From contig JADJBV010000002.1 of the NCBI GenBank assembly GCA_016703535.1, positions 1,674,001-1,738,000 on the forward strand: DNA of 64,000 nt, in the 5' to 3' direction. This document shows, piece after piece, positions 8,766-19,188 of this stretch. Both the position numbers and the translations under genes were made by a program. Under the pieces are notes generated by a model. It had not been told where the DNA came from. It ran no database searches and saw nothing but the letters and a program-made list of their open reading frames with translations. Position 1 is the stretch's first letter, and each line of letters starts with the position of its first letter. Source of the stretch: Deltaproteobacteria bacterium (GTDB lineage Bacteria; Myxococcota; Kuafuiibacteriia; Kuafuiibacteriales; Kuafuiibacteriaceae).

Positions 8766-10455
8766 AACGAACCTGGATTGCCGTGGAACATGGCCGTCGG
8801 AGCCGGGGGTGCCTCCTCCTGGGGGTGCTCTTTTTTGCCTTCACCGCGAGCGGCGGGTCGGCGTGGGCCGTGCCCGGGCCCGACTCGGTGGTGGTGGTGC
8901 CCAACCGCAACGTGCCGGGCAGCCTGGCCTTGGCCGAACGTTATCGGGCTACGCGTCAGATCCCGCGGAGCCAGGTGTGCCCGGTCGATTTGCCGGCCAC
9001 CGACACCATCTCCTTGTCCGAGTTCCGCCGCGGCTTCGTCCGGGCCGTCGCGGCCTGCCTGGGCGACGACAACGGTCGCATCGAGGCCGTGGTGTTGGTG
9101 CGGGGCTTGCCGCTCCGGGTGACCGTACCGATCGCGACCGGCACCACCCGGGTCTCCTTCGCGGCGGCGGCGGCGCTCCATCAGACCACCACCTCCACCG
9201 GCGGTGAGGTCCTCGGCATGGCCCCGGGCCAGCCGGTCAATTGCGGCGGCGGCAATACTTGTTATGGCGCCCGCCTCCCCAACGGCTTTTTGCGGCAAGG
9301 GCCCTTCGAGCCCGGGTGGTCCCGGGAGTTTCGCGGCTTCGTCCATCGCCCTCGGTTGGTCACCATGCTCCATGGACGAAGTGATGAAGACGCGGCCCGC
9401 TTGATCGCCAGCGCGACCACCGCCGAAGCCTTGGGCGGCGCCGCCGCTGAACACCTCTTCATGAACGGCGCCGATCCCGCCCGAGGCGTCCGGGACCAAG
9501 ACTACGACGGCGCCATCGCCGCCTTGACCGCCCTCGGTCAGACCGCCACTCGGGTGCCCTTCGACGCCAACCTGAGCGGCCGAAGTTTGGCCTCCTACTT
9601 CGTTGGCACCGCGGGCCTCGGCGCCACCATCGAAGGCAACACGTTTTTGCCCGGGGCTCTGGTCGACAACCTGACCTCCTTCGGGGCGCTGCCGCCCAAC
9701 TTCGAGGCCCCCGCCAACGAGGTCCAGGTTTCGATCGCCCGTTGGGTCACCTTGGGGGTGGCCGGGGTCCACGGCACCACCGACGAACCCTTGAACAACG
9801 TCTTCCCGGATCGGGATCTGAGCGTCGACTACGTCGAAGGCGCGAGCCTGGGTGAGGTCTACTTCCGCTACTTGCCCTTCGCTTATTGGCACAACCTGGT
9901 GCTCGGCGATCCGATGGCCGCGCCCTACGCCGTGCGCCCGGTGGTCAACATCACCGGGCTCAGCGCCGGGGCCCGGGTCGCCGGAGATCAGCCGGTCCGC
10001 GTCGAGGTCACGGATCCGCTGGATCGACCGATCTCGGCGCTGCGTCTTTTCCTCGATGGCCGCCTGATCGCCGAGTCGACGGGCACCCCGATCGAGCTGT
10101 GTTTGTCCGCCTTGGGATCCGCCCAGCTCTTGGCGGTGGCCCAGGTCGGCGACGACGGGACCCCCGCGAGCAAACACCGTCCCAAAGGTTGGCGAGGCTT
10201 CGACTTCGAGGTGACCCCGGGGCCCCTCGGGTGCCAACCGGAGCTCGACGCCGGCGTGCAGCCCGACGCGGCGAGCCTCGATGACCTCGGGATCACGGAC
10301 TCCGGGAGTGGGGTCGACGCTGGTCTTGCCGACGCCTCGGATGTTGGCTTCGTTGGCCCACCGGACACGCCCGCGGCCCAGCCCGAGTGCGGCTGCCGGA
10401 GCACCTACGACCGGGGTGGCCTCGACGTGGCCTGGATCTTCGCGTTGGTGGTGTT

Positions 10456-11277
<822 letters not shown>

Positions 11278-11335
11278 CCGGGGAGCTAAGCACGACTTGA
11301 TCCTTTGTGCGACCGCCAGGATGCTCCGCCGGGTC

Positions 11336-11779
11336 ATGCGCTTCTTCGAGACGGTCCACGCGGTCTACTTCGACGATCTGGACGCCTTCCAGATCCTCCA
11401 CAACGCCCGATACGTGTTGCTCTTCGAGCGCACCATCGGCGCCTTCCTTCGCACCTTGGCGCCGACCGGGACCTTGACCCCCGAGACCCACCCCGACCAC
11501 TTCCACCTGGTCCGGGCCAACCACGTCGAGTACATCCGGCCGGTCCAGGGCACGGGCCAACTTCGGGTCCGGGTTTGGGTCGAGAAGTTGGGCACCACCA
11601 GCCTGACCTTCGGCTTTCGGGCCCTGCCCCTCGACGAAGACGTGGACTACGCGACCGGCACCCGGGTGGTGGTCAAGATCGATCCGGTGAGCCGCAAACC
11701 TCAGCCCTGGAGCGAAGGCTTCAAGAAGTTGATCGAGCCCTACCGGCACGACCTGGGTCTCAAGCCTCCCGGGCCGTGA
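11336..11779 (+). CDS. hotdog-fold acyl-CoA thioesterase (4HBT family)
   Basis: The 147-residue protein has the length of a single hotdog domain. It opens with VHAVYFDDLDAFQILHNARY, where the Asp-rich segment followed by HNARY matches the 4-hydroxybenzoyl-CoA thioesterase active-site helix. The strand NHVEYIRPV and the later RVWVEKLG pattern also fit. It should hydrolyse acyl-CoA thioesters; the acyl group is unknown. I chose ATG 11336; an in-frame ATG at 11321 is possible and neither has a strong ribosome site. Its last 20 bases overlap the 3' end of the convergent esterase gene. Confidence 0.88.
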   Translation: MRFFETVHAVYFDDLDAFQILHNARYVLLFERTIGAFLRTLAPTGTLTPETHPDHFHLVRANHVEYIRPVQGTGQLRVRVWVEKLGTTSLTFGFRALPLDEDVDYATGTRVVVKIDPVSRKPQPWSEGFKKLIEPYRHDLGLKPPGP

Positions 11780-12716
11780 AGTGCAAGCTATCTTGCCAAC
11801 AACGCTTGGCCTCTTTTTGCCAAACGAAGGCGTGAAAGGCGTGGATCCCGCCCGGATAATAACGAGCTTCGGCCCGGGCCCCTTGGCGTTGGAGGGCCAC
11901 CGCCAGCCGCCGGGTGTCGTCGAGCAACACGTCTTTGGTGCCCACCGGTAAAAAGAAGGGCGGCAGCGGGCGTTCGGGCCGGGGTCCGGTCTCCAGGAAC
12001 GGCAGCGGATCGGCCAAGGCCAAGGCCTCGGGGGTCCGGGGCAGGTGCGGGGGCAGATAGACCCGGGTGACCTCGTGGATCCGATCCCGGACGAAGCCGT
12101 TGATCTTGCGGCGCCGCTCGAAGCGCCCGGGGTCGGTGACCTGGAAGATCCCACAGGCCGGTAACACCGCCTTCGGCAAGACACCTCGCTCGAAGGCCGC
12201 CGCCGCGAAGGGCTCGGGCCTGGGGTAGGTGAGGGCGATGGTCAAGGCGGTGATCAAGTTGGCCCCGGCCGACTCGCCAGCCAGGACCAAACGCGACGGA
12301 TCACCACCGAAGCGGGCCGCGTGATCGAGCACGAACTGATAGGCCGAACACACGTCTTCGATCGCCGCCGGGAAGGGATCCGCGGGCGCGAGGCGATAGT
12401 TGATGTTGAAGACCACCGCGCCGGCCTTGGCGTAGGCCAGGCCCATCAACCAGTGGCTCTCCTTGGAGAGGATCCGAAAGCCGCCGCCGTGCACGTAGAG
12501 CACCGTACGCAGCGGGCCTTCCCGGTGGATTGGCCGGTACACGTCGAGCAGGTGATGGGACCGGCCGCTTTGGGTGTAGGGCAGGTCGCGGATCACCTCG
12601 AGCCCGTGGGCTTCGGGGCGGGAGCGCGGGTGGAGTCGGCCGGCGCCGGCCAAGCCGCGAAAGAAGGCGTCCACAAAGGTGACCCCGGCCTTTTGTCGCC
12701 ATCCTTCGCCGGTCAT
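11760..12716 (-). CDS. alpha/beta hydrolase, HSL/carboxylesterase type
   Basis: The 318-residue enzyme has the HGGGF oxyanion-hole motif, the nucleophile elbow GESAGAN, a late acidic residue in VGTKDVLLDD and a C-terminal histidine (GGIHAFHAF). Together these give a complete Ser-Asp-His triad of the hormone-sensitive lipase / carboxylesterase group. The start is either ATG 12716 or ATG 12746; I prefer the shorter form because the longer one would begin inside the start region of the divergent pseudouridine synthase. No signal peptide is evident, so it is likely cytosolic. A GCAAG-CTAT-CTTGC palindrome lies near its 3' end, encoding Gln-Asp-Ser-Leu. Confidence 0.9.
   Translation of the reverse strand: MTGEGWRQKAGVTFVDAFFRGLAGAGRLHPRSRPEAHGLEVIRDLPYTQSGRSHHLLDVYRPIHREGPLRTVLYVHGGGFRILSKESHWLMGLAYAKAGAVVFNINYRLAPADPFPAAIEDVCSAYQFVLDHAARFGGDPSRLVLAGESAGANLITALTIALTYPRPEPFAAAAFERGVLPKAVLPACGIFQVTDPGRFERRRKINGFVRDRIHEVTRVYLPPHLPRTPEALALADPLPFLETGPRPERPLPPFFLPVGTKDVLLDDTRRLAVALQRQGARAEARYYPGGIHAFHAFVWQKEAKRCWQDSLHFTAREA
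11783..11796. repeat. iterated palindrome GCAAG-CTAT-CTTGC
   Basis: Perfect five-base arms with a four-base spacer lie inside the esterase gene near its 3' end. On the minus strand it reads Gln-Asp-Ser-Leu in the esterase frame. Confidence 0.75.
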
Positions 12717-12780
12717 CGTTTCAGTATAACCAAGCCCGGGCCACATGCTACCGTCCGGCGCCTTGGATCCGCGCTACGAC

Positions 12781-13476
12781 ATGCCGGAGCTCTATCGGGA
12801 CGAACACCTCTGTGTGGTGGCCAAACCCGCGGGGCTGCTGGTTCACCGGGGTTGGGGCGACGACCGGGTGGTCGCCATGACCCTGCTCCGCAACCGGCTC
12901 GGCCAACACGTGTACCCGGTCCATCGCCTGGATCGCCCGACCAGCGGCGTGTTGGTCTTCGCCTTGGACTCGGTGGTGGCGGCGGCGATGGCCAAACGTT
13001 TCGAGCAGGGTGAAGTGCAGAAGACCTACTTGGCCCTCTGTCGCGGCGTGCCGGCGCCCGAGCTCCACATCGACTATCCGATCCCCAACAAAGACGGCGG
13101 CGAACGGGTGCCCGCGGTGACCGACGTCGCCCTGCGCTTCGCGACCGAACGTTATGCGCTCCTCGAGGTCTGGCCCCGGACCGGGCGCCTGCATCAGATC
13201 CGTCGGCACCTCAAACACCTCAGCCATCCCTTGATCGGCGACGTGCGTTACGGCCACGGCGAACACAACCGGCTCTTTCGCGAACAACACGGCCTGCACC
13301 GCTTGGCCCTCCACGCCCTGGCCATCGCCTTCCCCCACCCGATGACCTCGGCCCCCTTGGCGCTGCGGGCTCAGATCCCGGCCGATCTGAGGCTGCCGTT
13401 GCTCTCCTTGGGGGTGCCCGAGGCCCTGCTCCAGGACCTGGAAGCGGGGCCGGGGCCGTCCAAACCGGTTGCCTAG
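12781..13476 (+). CDS. RluA-family pseudouridine synthase (TruC-like)
   Basis: The 231-residue enzyme converts uridine to pseudouridine in tRNA or rRNA. The family signature is the HRLDRPTSG motif carrying the catalytic Asp, preceded by VVAKPAGLLVH and followed by TGRLHQIRRHL. Its small size and lack of an N-terminal S4 domain resemble TruC (tRNA U65) more than RluC or RluD. I chose ATG 12781 because the family normally starts just before the YxDEHLxVVxKP stretch; ATG 12745 is also in frame. It is divergent from the esterase and followed 29 bases later by the S1-domain gene. Confidence 0.92.
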   Translation: MPELYRDEHLCVVAKPAGLLVHRGWGDDRVVAMTLLRNRLGQHVYPVHRLDRPTSGVLVFALDSVVAAAMAKRFEQGEVQKTYLALCRGVPAPELHIDYPIPNKDGGERVPAVTDVALRFATERYALLEVWPRTGRLHQIRRHLKHLSHPLIGDVRYGHGEHNRLFREQHGLHRLALHALAIAFPHPMTSAPLALRAQIPADLRLPLLSLGVPEALLQDLEAGPGPSKPVA

Positions 13477-13505
13477 GGCCGAGAAGCCGGCCATGGATCG
13501 GCCCG

Positions 13506-14513
13506 ATGGAAGAAGTGGTCGTGGCGCCCGAGGGGCGAGTTTTAGAGGCGTCGGTCAAGGAGCTCAGCGAAAACCACGTGGTGGTCAACTTGCCGGGGGT
13601 GGGCGAAGGCCTGGTGCCGCGCCGGGAGTTGATCTCCCGTGGCAGTGACACGGTCACGGTCGGCGTCGGCGATGCGATCTCGGTGTACGTCGAGCACCAA
13701 GCCGAACCAGGTCGTTACCTGGTCAGCAAAGACATGGCCGACCGGCTGGCGCTCCTCGAGCGGATCGAGCGGGCCTACGAGTCCAATCAAACGCTGCAAG
13801 GTGACGTCGTGGGCGAGATGCCCGGCGGTTATGCGGTCGACATCGGCATCAAGGCCTTTTTGCCGGCTTCGCAAGTTGCCTTGCGCGCGCCCAAAGATCC
13901 GGAAGAGGTGTTGGGCCAGACCCTGGACTTCAAGATCATCCGCTACGATCGGGCCCGCACCAACGTGGTGTTGTCGCGCCGCGCGCTGCTCGAGGCCGAA
14001 CGGGACAAGACCTTGGACCGGCTCCGCATCGGCTCGATCGTCGAAGGGACGGTGGTGCGCCTGGCCGACTTTGGCGCCTTCGTCGATCTCGGACCGGTCG
14101 AGGGGCTGCTCCACATCAGCGACATCTCCTGGGGCAAAATCACCCACCCCAGCGAAGCGGTGAAGGTCGGACAAGCGCTGACGTTGAAGGTGTTGCGCTT
14201 CGACAAAAAGGCCCAAAAGCTCTCCCTGGGACTTCGCCAGATCGAGGATGATCCCTGGGTCCAGGCCAAGACCAAATATCCGCCCGGCACCAAAGTTCGG
14301 GGCATGGTGGTCAGCAAGACCGACTTCGGCTGCTTTATCGAGATCGAGCAGGGCCTGGAGGGCCTGGTCCACGCCACTGGACCGTTGGTCAGCGATAGCG
14401 CCAAGGAGCGACTGCGGAAGACCGACATTGGCGATGAGCTCTCGGCGGTGGTGCTGGACCTGGACCTGACCTCCCGCCGCCTCTCCTTGGCCGTGGAGGA
14501 GACCCAAAACTAG
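13506..14513 (+). CDS. four-domain S1 RNA-binding protein
   Basis: The 335-residue protein has four consecutive S1 (OB-fold) domains at roughly 8-70, 95-160, 175-245 and 258-330. The third is the best preserved (GTVVRLADFGAFVDL and GLLHISDISW), while the fourth carries VSKTDFGCFIEIE. Ribosomal protein S1 typically has six domains and about 550 residues, so this is a short S1-like protein that may assist translation or bind mRNA; it is not proven to be the ribosomal protein itself. A GCAAG-TTGC-CTTGC palindrome lies within domain 2. Confidence 0.88.
   Translation: MEEVVVAPEGRVLEASVKELSENHVVVNLPGVGEGLVPRRELISRGSDTVTVGVGDAISVYVEHQAEPGRYLVSKDMADRLALLERIERAYESNQTLQGDVVGEMPGGYAVDIGIKAFLPASQVALRAPKDPEEVLGQTLDFKIIRYDRARTNVVLSRRALLEAERDKTLDRLRIGSIVEGTVVRLADFGAFVDLGPVEGLLHISDISWGKITHPSEAVKVGQALTLKVLRFDKKAQKLSLGLRQIEDDPWVQAKTKYPPGTKVRGMVVSKTDFGCFIEIEQGLEGLVHATGPLVSDSAKERLRKTDIGDELSAVVLDLDLTSRRLSLAVEETQN
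13871..13884. repeat. iterated palindrome GCAAG-TTGC-CTTGC
   Basis: Perfect arms, extended to six bases by a C/G pair on the outside. It lies in the S1-domain gene and is read as Gln-Val-Ala-Leu. Confidence 0.75.
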
Positions 14514-14534
14514 GCCGCTGCTATAACCCGAGAG

Positions 14535-17441
14535 GTGAGCCGGCCCTGCCGAACTTGGGCCCGCCGCTGGGTCCTCTGGAGCCTGGCGTTCGCGGGCGGC
14601 GGCTGTAGCTTTCAGCCCGAACCCACCGCCGGCCCCACCCTGATCATCGAGGTCGACCGCCGGGAGGTGGGGCCGATCGATCAACTCTCCATCGACACCA
14701 ACTTGGAGTGGACCGAACAGGCCCCCATCACCCCCAACACCGGATCCATCGTGCGTTACGAACGGGCCCTGCCGGCGCGTTGGATCGGCGCCCGGGTCGA
14801 GGTCGTCGCCACGGCTTGGATCGGCGACGCCCCGGTCGCCCGGGCCAGCGGCGCCATCGTCTTGGGGAGCGGCCGCTCCACCTTGGGTTTGGCCATGCCG
14901 TACCTCAGCCGCTGCGGCGACGGCCGCTTGGGCTTCGGCGAGGCCTGCGACGACGGCGGCGAAACCGCCGGGGATGGCTGCGACTCGGCCTGCCAGTTGG
15001 AGGCGGGGTGGGCCTGCGTGCAGGTGCCATCACTTTGTCGCCAAAGTTGCGGCGACGGCCTCCTCGACGAAGGTGAACTTTGCGACGACGGCAACCTGCG
15101 GAGCGGTGACGGCTGCACGCCGGTGTGTGGGTTCGAGGACGGCTTCACTTGCGCCGGCGAACCGTCCGCCTGCCAGGCCCGCTGCGGCGACGGGATCCGG
15201 GCCGGCCTGGAGGCCTGCGACGACCAAAACCACGATCCCGGCGACGGTTGTGATCCGCTCTGCCAAGTGGAGGACGGCTGGGACTGCGCGATCAGCGGCT
15301 GCCAACCCAACTGCGGCGACGGCGTCTTGCGCGGCAACGAAACCTGCGACGACGGGGGGCCGGACGCCAACGATGGCTGCGATCCAGACTGCCGCTTGGA
15401 GCCCGGTTGGGTCTGCCAAGGTGAACCGTCGGTTTGCAACCCAACTTGCGGTGATGGCCAGCTCGATCCCGGAGAGCTCTGCGACGACGGCGGGGTCGTG
15501 GCGGGCGATGGTTGTGATCCCAGCTGCACCATCGAACCCGGCCATCAGTGCCGCGGGAGCCCCTCCTTGTGTGCCGCCCAGTGTGGCGACGGCCTCCGGG
15601 TCGCTCAGGAGACCTGCGACGATCAGAACGTGGCCAGCGGCGACGGCTGCGACGGCGCATGTACGACCGAACCCGGCTTCACCTGTGTTGGCGTGCCTTC
15701 GGTGTGTGTGCCCCTCTGCGGTGATGGGCTGATCCGGGCTGGGGAGGCTTGTGACGACGCCAACCTTTTGCCGGGAGATGGCTGCACCCCGCTGTGCGGC
15801 GTCGAGGTCGGCTACGCCTGCAGCGGTCAACCCTCCCGTTGTGACCCGACCTGCGGCAACGGTCAGCTCGAGCCCCGGGAGGGCTGCGATGACGGTGCCC
15901 TGAGCTCCGGGGACGGCTGCTCCGGCAGCTGCCAGGTGGAGTTCGGCTACCGCTGTGACCAGGGGGCGCCCAGCCAATGTTCCTCGATCTGCGGTGACGG
16001 GATCTTGCGAGGCACTGAACTCTGCGACGACGCCAATCTGTTGCCCGGCGATGGCTGCGACCCCCAATGCCGGCCCGAGCTCGGCTTCACCTGCACCACC
16101 TTGAACCCCAACCACCTCTCGGATTGTCGGGCCATCTGTGGGGACGGCCTGATCCGCGGCTTCGAGTTCTGCGACGACGACAACCAGGTCCCCGGCGACG
16201 GCTGCTCCGGGACCTGCGGCGGCGAAAGTGGCTACGGCTGCAGCGGTGAACCGTCGATCTGCGGGGCGGTGTGTGGAGACGGCTTGCTCCGAGAAGAGGA
16301 GACCTGCGACGACGGCGACGCAGAGTTGGGGGATGGATGTTCGGACTTTTGCCGGATCGAACCCGGTTGGGCCTGCAGCAGCACCAGCACGCCCACCGTG
16401 TGTCGGGCCAACTGCGGCGACGGTCGGGTCCTGCCGACCGAAGGCTGCGACGATCGCAACCGCGGCAATGGCGACGGCTGCGACGAACTTTGCCAACCCG
16501 AGGCCGGACAACTTTGCTTCGGAGAACCGAGCCGTTGTGAACCCGGCGGCGGGGTGGTGTGGGTCGACGCCAGCGCCTGCCCGGGGCCCGGCACCGGCAC
16601 CTCCACCGCCCCCTACTGCCGCCTCGACGAAGCGCTGCTCGGGCCGCCCGCCACCGTGGTGGTCCGGGCCGGGATCTACGCCGCCCCCACCGGGCCCCTG
16701 ACCGACGGCCGCCGCCTCTATGGGCAAGGTGGGGCCGAAGTCGCTGGGGTCTTGGAGATCGACAACGCCGGACAACAGGCCCACCTGGAGGGCTTCAGTA
16801 TTTCGCAAGTTGTCTTGCGAACTGGCGCCGCCGCTCGTTTGGTGAAGATCTTGCTTGGGCCGTCCTTGGGCCAAGGCCTCCTGGCCGAACCTGGCAGCCG
16901 CCTGGAGTTTGAGGGCGGCCGCGTCGAAGGGCACGCCGCCGGCGGCGTCGATTGCCAACAATCTCTCTGCAACTTGGGCAACCTGCTTTTGGTCGCCAAC
17001 GGCACGGTCGGGAGCAGCCTGGGGGCCTTGCGCTTGGACCGGCCCGATCCCGGATCCCGGGTCAGCAACCTGACCATCGTCGACAACTTCGCCGACACCA
17101 GCAGCGCCGCGGCCGGCGTACATTGCCAAGGTGTGGTCGCCCTCCACAACCTGATCCTCCGCGGCAACCAAGGCCAAGGCGGCAGCGGCGTCAGCCCCGC
17201 CTGTTCGGCTACCTATTCGTTGCTCCAGGCCGTGACCGCTGGCGCCGGCAACCTCGCCGGTGATCCGCAGCTGGTGGGCGGGGACTATCGCTTGGGCAAG
17301 GCCTCTCCGGCCCGGGACGCTGGCGATCCCGCGGGCACCACCAGCGGCGGTGGCCCTGCGCCCGACCAAGACTTCGAGGGTGATCCACGCCCTTCCGGCC
17401 CTCGGGTCGATCTTGGGTGGGACGAGACCTGGGCCCCATGA
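14535..17441 (+). CDS. 12-copy Cys-rich (DUF4215-type) repeat lipoprotein with parallel beta-helix-like C-terminus
   Basis: The 968-residue protein starts at GTG 14535. The N-terminal signal ends in a weak lipobox (AFAGGGC). Residues 130-670 hold twelve tandem units of about 40-45 residues with the pattern CGDGx(5-7)ExCDDxNxxxGDGCxxxC, the Myxococcus-type Cys-rich repeat. Six or so cysteines per unit imply a disulfide-rich extracellular stalk. The C-terminal 280 residues start [11 protein letters not shown] and continue with repeating short strands such as the [10 protein letters not shown] type, like a right-handed parallel beta-helix. A surface adhesin or carbohydrate-binding role is inference. 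The stop overlaps the next gene as ATGA. One palindrome lies in the C-terminal part. Confidence 0.88.
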   Translation: MSRPCRTWARRWVLWSLAFAGGGCSFQPEPTAGPTLIIEVDRREVGPIDQLSIDTNLEWTEQAPITPNTGSIVRYERALPARWIGARVEVVATAWIGDAPVARASGAIVLGSGRSTLGLAMPYLSRCGDGRLGFGEACDDGGETAGDGCDSACQLEAGWACVQVPSLCRQSCGDGLLDEGELCDDGNLRSGDGCTPVCGFEDGFTCAGEPSACQARCGDGIRAGLEACDDQNHDPGDGCDPLCQVEDGWDCAISGCQPNCGDGVLRGNETCDDGGPDANDGCDPDCRLEPGWVCQGEPSVCNPTCGDGQLDPGELCDDGGVVAGDGCDPSCTIEPGHQCRGSPSLCAAQCGDGLRVAQETCDDQNVASGDGCDGACTTEPGFTCVGVPSVCVPLCGDGLIRAGEACDDANLLPGDGCTPLCGVEVGYACSGQPSRCDPTCGNGQLEPREGCDDGALSSGDGCSGSCQVEFGYRCDQGAPSQCSSICGDGILRGTELCDDANLLPGDGCDPQCRPELGFTCTTLNPNHLSDCRAICGDGLIRGFEFCDDDNQVPGDGCSGTCGGESGYGCSGEPSICGAVCGDGLLREEETCDDGDAELGDGCSDFCRIEPGWACSSTSTPTVCRANCGDGRVLPTEGCDDRNRGNGDGCDELCQPEAGQLCFGEPSRCEPGGGVVWVDASACPGPGTGTSTAPYCRLDEALLGPPATVVVRAGIYAAPTGPLTDGRRLYGQGGAEVAGVLEIDNAGQQAHLEGFSISQVVLRTGAAARLVKILLGPSLGQGLLAEPGSRLEFEGGRVEGHAAGGVDCQQSLCNLGNLLLVANGTVGSSLGALRLDRPDPGSRVSNLTIVDNFADTSSAAAGVHCQGVVALHNLILRGNQGQGGSGVSPACSATYSLLQAVTAGAGNLAGDPQLVGGDYRLGKASPARDAGDPAGTTSGGGPAPDQDFEGDPRPSGPRVDLGWDETWAP
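16802..16821. repeat. iterated palindrome, longest arms (TTCGCAAG-TTGT-CTTGCGAA)
   Basis: This copy has the longest perfect arms, eight bases each, around spacer TTGT. It lies inside the Cys-rich repeat lipoprotein gene and is read as Gln-Val-Val-Leu. Confidence 0.8.
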
Positions 17442-18073
17442 ACCAGGCTCCTTTCGTGCTGCACCCGCCCACCGGCGAAGGTGCCCACGCCCAGGACTTG
17501 CTGATCCTCTGGCACGGCGCCGGCGGCGACATCGATCAACCGTTGCTCAAGGAGTTGGCTCGAGCCTTCGCCGACGCGGGTGGTACCGCCTGCCGAGCCC
17601 GCTTCCCTTACCGAATTGCGGGCCGAAAGATGCCCGACCGGATGCCGAGTTTGGTGGCGGCCGCTCGGGCGACCGTCCTCGAAGTGCAAGCTAACTTGCA
17701 ATCTCCGCCTCGCCACCTCTACCTGGGCGGGCGATCGATGGGGGGACGGGTCGCCTCGATGTTGGCGGCCGAGGGCGCGGAGATGTCCGGCCTGATCTTC
17801 CTCAGCTACCCACTCCACTCGGAGAAGAAGCCGGAACAACTCCGAGACCAACACCTCTACGGGCTCCGGGTGCCGATGTTGTTCGTGCAGGGCGATCGGG
17901 ACGCCTTGGCCGAGATGCCTCGCCTGGGCCCAGTCTTGGCCCGTTTGGGTGACCAGGCCACCTTCGAACTTTTCCCCGGCGCCGATCACACCTTCTCCAA
18001 AGTGGATCCGGCGGAGGTCGTTCGTCGCACCTTGGCTTGGTTGTCGAAGCGCACCGAGTTGTCCGCAGGCTGA
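17438..18073 (+). CDS. alpha/beta hydrolase, KANL3/Tex30-type
   Basis: The 211-residue protein starts at ATG 17438, which overlaps the upstream stop as ATGA; the frame continues a few codons further up but that form lacks the coupling. The hydrolase features are ILWHGAGGD, the nucleophile elbow GGRSMGGR, an acidic residue in [10 protein letters not shown] and a late histidine in GADHTF. Small hydrolases of this type are found in many bacteria, with unknown substrates. Coupling to the Cys-rich lipoprotein is probably co-transcription only. A GCAAG-CTAA-CTTGC palindrome lies mid-gene. Confidence 0.85.
   Translation: MNQAPFVLHPPTGEGAHAQDLLILWHGAGGDIDQPLLKELARAFADAGGTACRARFPYRIAGRKMPDRMPSLVAAARATVLEVQANLQSPPRHLYLGGRSMGGRVASMLAAEGAEMSGLIFLSYPLHSEKKPEQLRDQHLYGLRVPMLFVQGDRDALAEMPRLGPVLARLGDQATFELFPGADHTFSKVDPAEVVRRTLAWLSKRTELSAG
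17685..17700. repeat. iterated palindrome TGCAAG-CTAA-CTTGCA
   Basis: Six-base perfect arms inside the hydrolase gene, read as Gln-Ala-Asn-Leu. Confidence 0.78.
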
Positions 18074-18183
18074 CCCACTCTTCGTCGGTCGGCCCGATGA
18101 CGGCCAGGGCCTGTGCTGCCTTTGGCACGGGCCGAGACGTGGGCCCCCCAGTGGGACACGACCTCGATGCAGGCCTGCTCACT

Positions 18184-18199
18184 TGGCAAGGCCCTTGCT
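18184..18199 (+). promoter_or_regulatory. sigma-54-type (-24/-12) promoter
   Basis: TGGCAAG-GCCC-TTGCT matches the sigma-54 consensus TGGCACR-N4-TTGCW with a single mismatch, and the GG and GC dinucleotides are exactly ten bases apart. The predicted transcript would start near 18210 and give a leader of about 37 bases before the ATG at 18247. No enhancer-binding activator is encoded nearby. Confidence 0.6.
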
Positions 18200-18229
18200 C
18201 TACCAAAAGCGAAACCGCGTTGGAGCGAT

Positions 18230-18236
18230 AGGAGGT
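18230..18236 (+). promoter_or_regulatory. strong Shine-Dalgarno AGGAGGT
   Basis: A perfect AGGAGGT lies ten bases before the ATG at 18247. It is stronger than most ribosome sites in this window and fixes the start of the following gene. Confidence 0.7.
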
Positions 18237-18246
18237 CGCTCGACCC

Positions 18247-19146
18247 ATGCTGACATTTAATCCCGCGCTACGTTCATTTGCTGGCACGAGTTTCCCGGGT
18301 TGGAGCCTGCCGCTCGGGAATTTGGGACAGAACAACCCAGGGGACCAAACGGCCAACCCCCTTCAACTCGCGAGCCTCGGGGCCGCCGACAGTTATGGCA
18401 TGAACCAACAGTCCCTGGGGCCTCTTGGTCTCGGTGGAACGTCCTTCCAGATGCCGAGCAGCCAGGAGATGGCGCAGCTCTTGGCAGAGGCCTTGTCCCA
18501 GGGCGTGGGGCGCAAGGACCAAAAAAACGCCGGCGCCCAAAACGGAGGGACCGGGGGAGCCGACCTGGGCAACCTGCTCCAAGGCCTGGCAGGGATGATG
18601 AGCCAAGTGGCGATGAATGGCGCCGGCCAAAACTTGGGCAACCTCAGCGGCGAGAACGCGGGCGCGGGGCCGGGCAGCGGGCAAGATCCAGCGGCCCGGA
18701 GGGCCCGCAGCCCTCGCCGGGTCAACAACCGCAGCTTGGCGCACCGGACCCACGATCGGCCCCGGACCCGGGCTCCGGCCAACGAGGGGCCTCGGACCCG
18801 CAACGAAACCGGCATCCCCAACGGCCTACGACAGAACGCCGCCAATGGCGCCCGGGTGGTCCGGGAGATGGGCTTCCGCGGCACCATCGGCGGCTTGGGG
18901 CACCGCGCCGGTCGCTCCGATCACCCCCACGGCAACGCCATCGACGTGATGACCAACCGGGACACGGCCATGGGGCGCCGGGTCGCTGAGAGGTTCCGTC
19001 AGGATCACCAGCGGCTCGGGGTGAAGTACGTGATCTACCAACAGCAGATCGCGTCTCCTCGGACAAACTGGCAGTGGCAGCGGATGGCCGATCGGGGCAG
19101 CCCGACCGCCAACCACATGGACCACCCGCATATCTCGTTCTACTAA
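18247..19146 (+). CDS. Gly/Asn/Gln-rich N-terminus fused to LAS-type peptidoglycan peptidase
   Basis: The 299-residue protein has no standard signal peptide and no cysteine. Residues 1-145 are rich in Gly, Asn, Gln, Ser and Leu, with short helical pieces (EMAQLLAEALSQ, LGNLLQGLAGMM), a composition like harpins or other type III-exported proteins. A basic Arg-rich linker spans about 150-185. The C-terminal 100 residues contain a perfect SxHxxGxAxD zinc motif (SDHPHGNAID) and a terminal HxH (DHPHISF), the signature of LAS peptidases such as D-Ala-D-Ala carboxypeptidases and of the ARB_07466-like C-terminal domain. I infer an exported peptidoglycan-cleaving enzyme. A sigma-54-type promoter and a strong ribosome site precede it. 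Confidence 0.8.
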   Translation: MLTFNPALRSFAGTSFPGWSLPLGNLGQNNPGDQTANPLQLASLGAADSYGMNQQSLGPLGLGGTSFQMPSSQEMAQLLAEALSQGVGRKDQKNAGAQNGGTGGADLGNLLQGLAGMMSQVAMNGAGQNLGNLSGENAGAGPGSGQDPAARRARSPRRVNNRSLAHRTHDRPRTRAPANEGPRTRNETGIPNGLRQNAANGARVVREMGFRGTIGGLGHRAGRSDHPHGNAIDVMTNRDTAMGRRVAERFRQDHQRLGVKYVIYQQQIASPRTNWQWQRMADRGSPTANHMDHPHISFY

Positions 19147-19157
19147 ATATAACGAGT

Positions 19158-19188
19158 GGCCCGGCTTGGGCTCAGCTCAGGCCGGGCC
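19158..19188. terminator. hairpin between convergent genes
   Basis: GGCCCGGC (19158-19165) pairs with GCCGGGCC (19181-19188) across a 15-base loop. It sits just after the peptidase stop and overlaps the last codons of the convergent aldo/keto reductase. No T-tract follows, so termination is only likely. Confidence 0.4.

Noticed and set aside
15030..17369. 779-residue antisense open frame under the Cys-rich lipoprotein
   Set aside because: It is a by-product of the repeated high-GC codons of the sense gene; the sense strand has the signal peptide and twelve conserved repeats.
18123..18129. TGGCACG as a second -24 element
   Set aside because: No GC dinucleotide follows at the required -12 position.
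18186..18198. GCAAG-GCC-CTTGC as a twelfth family palindrome
   Set aside because: The spacer is three bases instead of four, it is outside a gene, and it coincides with the sigma-54 element, which explains it better.
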